A stretch of DNA of 43,681 bases from Flavobacteriales bacterium (GTDB lineage: Bacteria; Bacteroidota; Bacteroidia; Flavobacteriales; Weeksellaceae), in assembly GCA_900770875.1 (NCBI GenBank), contig CAAGLV010000020.1, positions 1 through 43,681 on the forward strand, read 5' to 3'. A model generated the notes under the pieces. The model ran no database searches and was not told the DNA's origin. It was given only the letters and a program-made list of their open reading frames with translations. The position numbers were made by a program, and so were the translations under genes. Shown one piece after another: positions 40,374 through 43,681 of this stretch (within the stretch, counting starts at the first letter, position 1; each line of letters starts with the position of its first letter).

Positions 40374-41774
40374 TCAAACAATCTGGGGTGCTAACATGTT
40401 TTCGAGATTCAAAATTTGATCTAAACGAGTTTGTGTTAGCAAATCATATTCTAATACGAGCTGATAAACACCTTTACCAGTCATTAAAGCTTCTTTCGCA
40501 ATTTTAGTACTCATTTTATATCCAATATAAGGATTAAGAGCAGTAACAATTCCAATACTATTTTTTACCAACGATTCTGCGGTTTCTTTATTCGCAACAA
40601 TACCTTCGATACATTTTTCTTTTAACGCAATTAATCCATTTTTTGTTAACTGAATAGATTCCATTAAAGTTTGTACAATAACTGGCTCCATCACATTAAG
40701 CTGCAACTGTCCTGCTTCGGAAGCCATCATAATTGTAGTATCATTTCCAATTACTTTAAAACAAACTTGATTCACCACTTCCGGAATTACTGGATTAACT
40801 TTTCCTGGCATAATCGACGATCCTGGCTGCATAGCTGGCAAACTAATTTCGGCCAAGCCCGCACGTGGACCCGAAGAAAGTAATCGAAGGTCGTTACATA
40901 TTTTAGATAATTTAATTGCTAAACGTTTTAATGCCGAAGAATACTCCACAAAGCAGCTTGTATCCGAAGTTGCTTCGATTAAGTTTGGAGCGACATAAAC
41001 CGGAATATCCGAAATTTCTTCTAAGTATTTGGCACATAAATCCGGAAATTCTTTAGGAGCATTTAATCCTGTACCAATTGCTGTTCCGCCCATATTAATG
41101 GCTAAAAATTCTTCGCGAGCAAGTTTTAATCGTTTTAATTCTTTTTCTAACGAATAAGCAAAAGCTTCAAACTCTTGTCCCATCGTCATAGGGACAGCAT
41201 CTTGCAATTGCGTGCGTCCCATTTTTAAAATCGACTGAAACTCTATTCCTTTTATTCTAAAAACAGTAACTAATTCTTCTAAAGCATTATACAAATCCTC
41301 GTGCATTGTATACAATGCAATTTTTACTGCTGTTGGATAAGCATCGTTTGTAGATTGCGCCAAATTAATATGATCGTTTGGCGAACAAAACTCGTATTCG
41401 CCTTTTTTATATCCCATTAATTCTAATGCACGATTAGCAATTACCTCGTTAATATTCATATTAACCGAAGTTCCTGCTCCTCCTTGTATTAAATCAATCG
41501 GGAACTGATCGTTAAATTGGCCATCAATAACATCTAAACACGCCTGTCGGATTGATTGATATAAATTTTCATCTAACGCATGAAGTTCGAAATTTGCCTT
41601 TGCTGCGGCTAATTTTACCTGAGCTAATGCTTTTATAAAAACTGGATAATCGCTTAATTGCTCTTTCGAGATTTTAAAATTTTCTACTGCGCGAATTGTC
41701 TGAATCCCATAATAGGCATTTGCTGGAACTTTTAATTCTCCAATTAAATCGTTTTCAATTCGATGTAAATTCAT
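40374..41774 (-). CDS. aspA: Aspartate ammonia-lyase
   Basis: A 466-residue enzyme of the fumarase/aspartase superfamily that converts L-aspartate to fumarate and ammonia. It begins HRIENDLIGELKVPANAYYG as aspartases do; AQSTNDAYPTAVKIA and GRTQLQDAVPMTMGQEF are conserved region signatures; and the catalytic lid loop PGSSIMPGKVNPVIPE is the GSSxMPxKxN family signature. Class II fumarase has a similar signature, but the N-terminus and TSDTSCFVEYSSALKRLA favour aspartase. It is monocistronic. Confidence 0.92.
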   Translation of the reverse strand: MNLHRIENDLIGELKVPANAYYGIQTIRAVENFKISKEQLSDYPVFIKALAQVKLAAAKANFELHALDENLYQSIRQACLDVIDGQFNDQFPIDLIQGGAGTSVNMNINEVIANRALELMGYKKGEYEFCSPNDHINLAQSTNDAYPTAVKIALYTMHEDLYNALEELVTVFRIKGIEFQSILKMGRTQLQDAVPMTMGQEFEAFAYSLEKELKRLKLAREEFLAINMGGTAIGTGLNAPKEFPDLCAKYLEEISDIPVYVAPNLIEATSDTSCFVEYSSALKRLAIKLSKICNDLRLLSSGPRAGLAEISLPAMQPGSSIMPGKVNPVIPEVVNQVCFKVIGNDTTIMMASEAGQLQLNVMEPVIVQTLMESIQLTKNGLIALKEKCIEGIVANKETAESLVKNSIGIVTALNPYIGYKMSTKIAKEALMTGKGVYQLVLEYDLLTQTRLDQILNLENMLAPQIV

Positions 41775-41928
41775 AATTGCGTGTTTTAGTTAATTGACCC
41801 TACAAAAAAACAACTATTTTTTTATAAAAACAATACATTTTAATAACAACCCCTTAAAAATATAGGGTATTACATAAATTAAAATAAAATAATCAATTAT
41901 AAAACGGATTTATGACCGGTTTAAACAT

Positions 41929-41963
41929 AAAAAAAGAGGATATTTTAAAAAATACCCTCTTAA
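41929..41963 (-). terminator. Intrinsic terminator after pgi
   Basis: On the minus strand, AAGAGG and CCTCTT arms plus an inner TATTTT / AAAATA stem with a mismatch, followed by a seven-T run. It is about 25 nt after the pgi stop. The rest of the 41775-41987 gap is AT-rich with no gene seen. Confidence 0.8.
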
Positions 41964-41987
41964 ATTTTAAATCTAAGTTTGAAAAAA

Positions 41988-43640
41988 TTATTTTCTCCAG
42001 AATTTATACGCATTAATTAATCCATTGGTAGATGAATCGTGCGATGTTACATTTTCTTCATTTTCTAACTCAGGTAAAATAACATTCGCTAATTGCTTTC
42101 CTAATTCAACACCCCATTGGTCGAAAGAGAAAATATTCCAAATAACACCTTGCACGTAAATTTTATGTTCGTACATCGCAATTAAGTTTCCTAAAACTTT
42201 AGGCGTTAATACTTCGTATAAAATAGAATTCGTTGGGCGATTTCCTTCGAAGATTTTAAACGGCGTTAAGAATTCAATTTCTTCTGCCGATTTTCCTGCC
42301 TTTTCTAATTCGGCAACAACTGTTGCTTCGTCTTTACCAAAAGCTAAAGCTTCTGTTTGTGCAAAGAAATTAGATAATAATTTAGCATGATGATCGCCTA
42401 AAACATTTAACGAGTTAGCGCCTGCAATAAAATCGGCCGGAATTAACTTTGTTCCTTGGTGAATTAATTGGTAAAAGGCATGCTGCCCGTTTGTACCAGG
42501 TTCTCCCCAAATAATTGGACCTGTTTCGTAATCAACTTTTTTCCCGTCGCGACCAACATATTTTCCGTTCGATTCCATATCGCCTTGTTGGAAATAAGCT
42601 GCAAAACGAGATAAATATTGTTCGTAAGGTAATAATGCTACCGAATCAGCTCCGAAGAAGTTGTTATACCAAATTCCTAATAAAGCTAAAATAACAGGTA
42701 CATTTTGATCTAATGTTTCTGTTTTAAAATGCGTATCCATTTCATGAGCTCCTTCTAATAATTCCTCGAAATGATCGAATCCAACAGCTAAACAGATGCT
42801 TAAACCAATCGCACTCCATAACGAGTAACGACCACCAACCCAATCCCAAAATTGGAACATGTTAGCTGTATCGATACCAAAATCAGCAACACCATTTGCG
42901 TTTGTAGATAAAGCAACAAAGTGTTTTGCAACATCCGCTTCGGCAGCACCGTTTTCTAATAACCATTGTTTTGCTGTAAATGCATTTGTCATCGTTTCTT
43001 GCGTTGTAAACGTTTTAGATGCAACGATAAACAAGGTTGTTTCTGGATTAACTACTTTAAATGTTTCGGCTAAATGTGTTCCGTCGATGTTAGAAACAAA
43101 ATGCACATTTAAACGTGTTTTATAATGTTTTAATGCTTCTGTTACCATTACTGGTCCTAAATCAGAACCTCCAATTCCGATGTTTACAACATCAGTAATT
43201 TCTTTTCCTGTATATCCTTTCCATTCTCCTGAAATTACTTTTTCGGAAAACGTTTTCATTTGCGCTAATACCTCATTAATTTGTGGCATAACATCTTTTC
43301 CATCAACTAAAACAGGTTCGTTAGAACGGTTACGTAAAGCTGTATGCAAAACGGAACGCTTTTCTGTTACATTGATGATATCGCCTGCAAACATTTGTTG
43401 TATTGCTTGGTCTACCTTTGTTTCTTTTGCTAAATCGATTAATAACTGAACCGTTTCTGCATTGATTCTATTTTTAGAATAATCGATTAAGATGGATGGA
43501 TATTGAATTGAGAATTCTTCGAAACGTTTTGCGTTTGCATCGAATAATTCTTTAATTGATTGTTGACTAATTGCTTCGTAATGTGCTTGTAATTTTTGCC
43601 AAGCCAAAGTTGTTGTTGGGTTTATTGTATTTAATGCCAT
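41988..43640 (-). CDS. pgi: Glucose-6-phosphate isomerase
   Basis: A 550-residue phosphoglucose isomerase that interconverts glucose 6-phosphate and fructose 6-phosphate in glycolysis and gluconeogenesis. NIGIGGSDLGPVMVTEAL and VSNIDGTHLAE are the sugar-phosphate loops; GEPGTNGQHAFYQLIHQGT holds the catalytic Glu and His region; and FSFDQWGVELGKQLA is the C-terminal signature with the catalytic Lys. Length is standard. The ATG at 43640 is close to the window edge; only about 40 bp of upstream sequence is visible, and no clear promoter is seen in it. Confidence 0.97.
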   Translation of the reverse strand: MALNTINPTTTLAWQKLQAHYEAISQQSIKELFDANAKRFEEFSIQYPSILIDYSKNRINAETVQLLIDLAKETKVDQAIQQMFAGDIINVTEKRSVLHTALRNRSNEPVLVDGKDVMPQINEVLAQMKTFSEKVISGEWKGYTGKEITDVVNIGIGGSDLGPVMVTEALKHYKTRLNVHFVSNIDGTHLAETFKVVNPETTLFIVASKTFTTQETMTNAFTAKQWLLENGAAEADVAKHFVALSTNANGVADFGIDTANMFQFWDWVGGRYSLWSAIGLSICLAVGFDHFEELLEGAHEMDTHFKTETLDQNVPVILALLGIWYNNFFGADSVALLPYEQYLSRFAAYFQQGDMESNGKYVGRDGKKVDYETGPIIWGEPGTNGQHAFYQLIHQGTKLIPADFIAGANSLNVLGDHHAKLLSNFFAQTEALAFGKDEATVVAELEKAGKSAEEIEFLTPFKIFEGNRPTNSILYEVLTPKVLGNLIAMYEHKIYVQGVIWNIFSFDQWGVELGKQLANVILPELENEENVTSHDSSTNGLINAYKFWRK

Positions 43641-43681
43641 AATTTACTTTTTCTTTGGATTATCCATTATTTTATTTGCCT

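Noticed and set aside
1..43681. CRISPR arrays, tRNA or rRNA genes, insertion sequences, prophage or integron
   Set aside because: I looked for direct-repeat arrays, transposase-like genes, terminal inverted repeats and tRNA-like sequence and saw none.

Overview
This 43.7 kb AT-rich window is chromosomal core-genome DNA from a member of the Bacteroidota, most likely a flavobacterium. Four things point there: the tandem OmpH/Skp plus BamA cluster, a mevalonate-pathway kinase next to a UbiA-type prenyltransferase, Bacteroidetes-style promoters (-7 element TAnnTTTG) before many genes, and lineage-typical families (FadL/OmpP1, DUF4254, DUF4292, DUF6089-like). A tryptophanase gene suggests an indole-positive organism; an Empedobacter/Weeksella-like genus is my guess only. 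I see no rRNA, tRNA, CRISPR array, insertion sequence or prophage.

Layout. 1-4.5 kb: a truncated GDSL-type lipoprotein and a FadL-like porin in one operon, a BaiN/HI0933-type flavoprotein, and a small envelope protein. 4.5-9.2 kb: serS, a small lipoprotein, tnaA, and two divergent hotdog thioesterases around a 332-bp intergenic region that looks structured and carries short upstream ORFs. 9.1-17.6 kb (minus strand): CBS protein, nadK, DUF6089-like protein, uppS, bamA, two ompH/skp genes, then rfbC and rfbD behind a terminator. This is largely an envelope-biogenesis block: undecaprenyl carrier synthesis, outer-membrane protein assembly, periplasmic chaperones and a sugar-nucleotide branch.

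17.8-29.6 kb: GHMP (mevalonate) kinase, UbiA prenyltransferase and an S4 pseudouridine synthase as one plus-strand operon. Then come two S9 peptidases (glutamyl-endopeptidase-like and DPP-IV-like), a RluF-like synthase, an ArsC/Spx-like protein, a two-CBS protein, an orphan alpha/beta hydrolase and a DUF4254 protein. 29.6-35.3 kb (minus): flippase, dut, nucleotidyltransferase, DUF4292 lipoprotein, EnvC-like LytM protein and tatA, again mostly envelope functions. 35.3-43.7 kb: gpsA with a coupled unknown gene, folD-queE, a lipoprotein azurin, a candidate small RNA behind a sigma-54-like motif, galE, aspA and pgi.

Most of the window is ordinary housekeeping. The parts I would examine again are: (i) the candidate sRNA at about 39.1 kb; (ii) the leader region between the two thioesterases, where each gene is preceded by an 18-codon ORF; (iii) the EnvC-like protein that has lost its zinc ligands and carries two inserted repeats; and (iv) several genes whose -7 element ends only 4-5 nt before the start codon, predicting leaderless mRNAs. 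I did not find a clearly new defence or mobile system.
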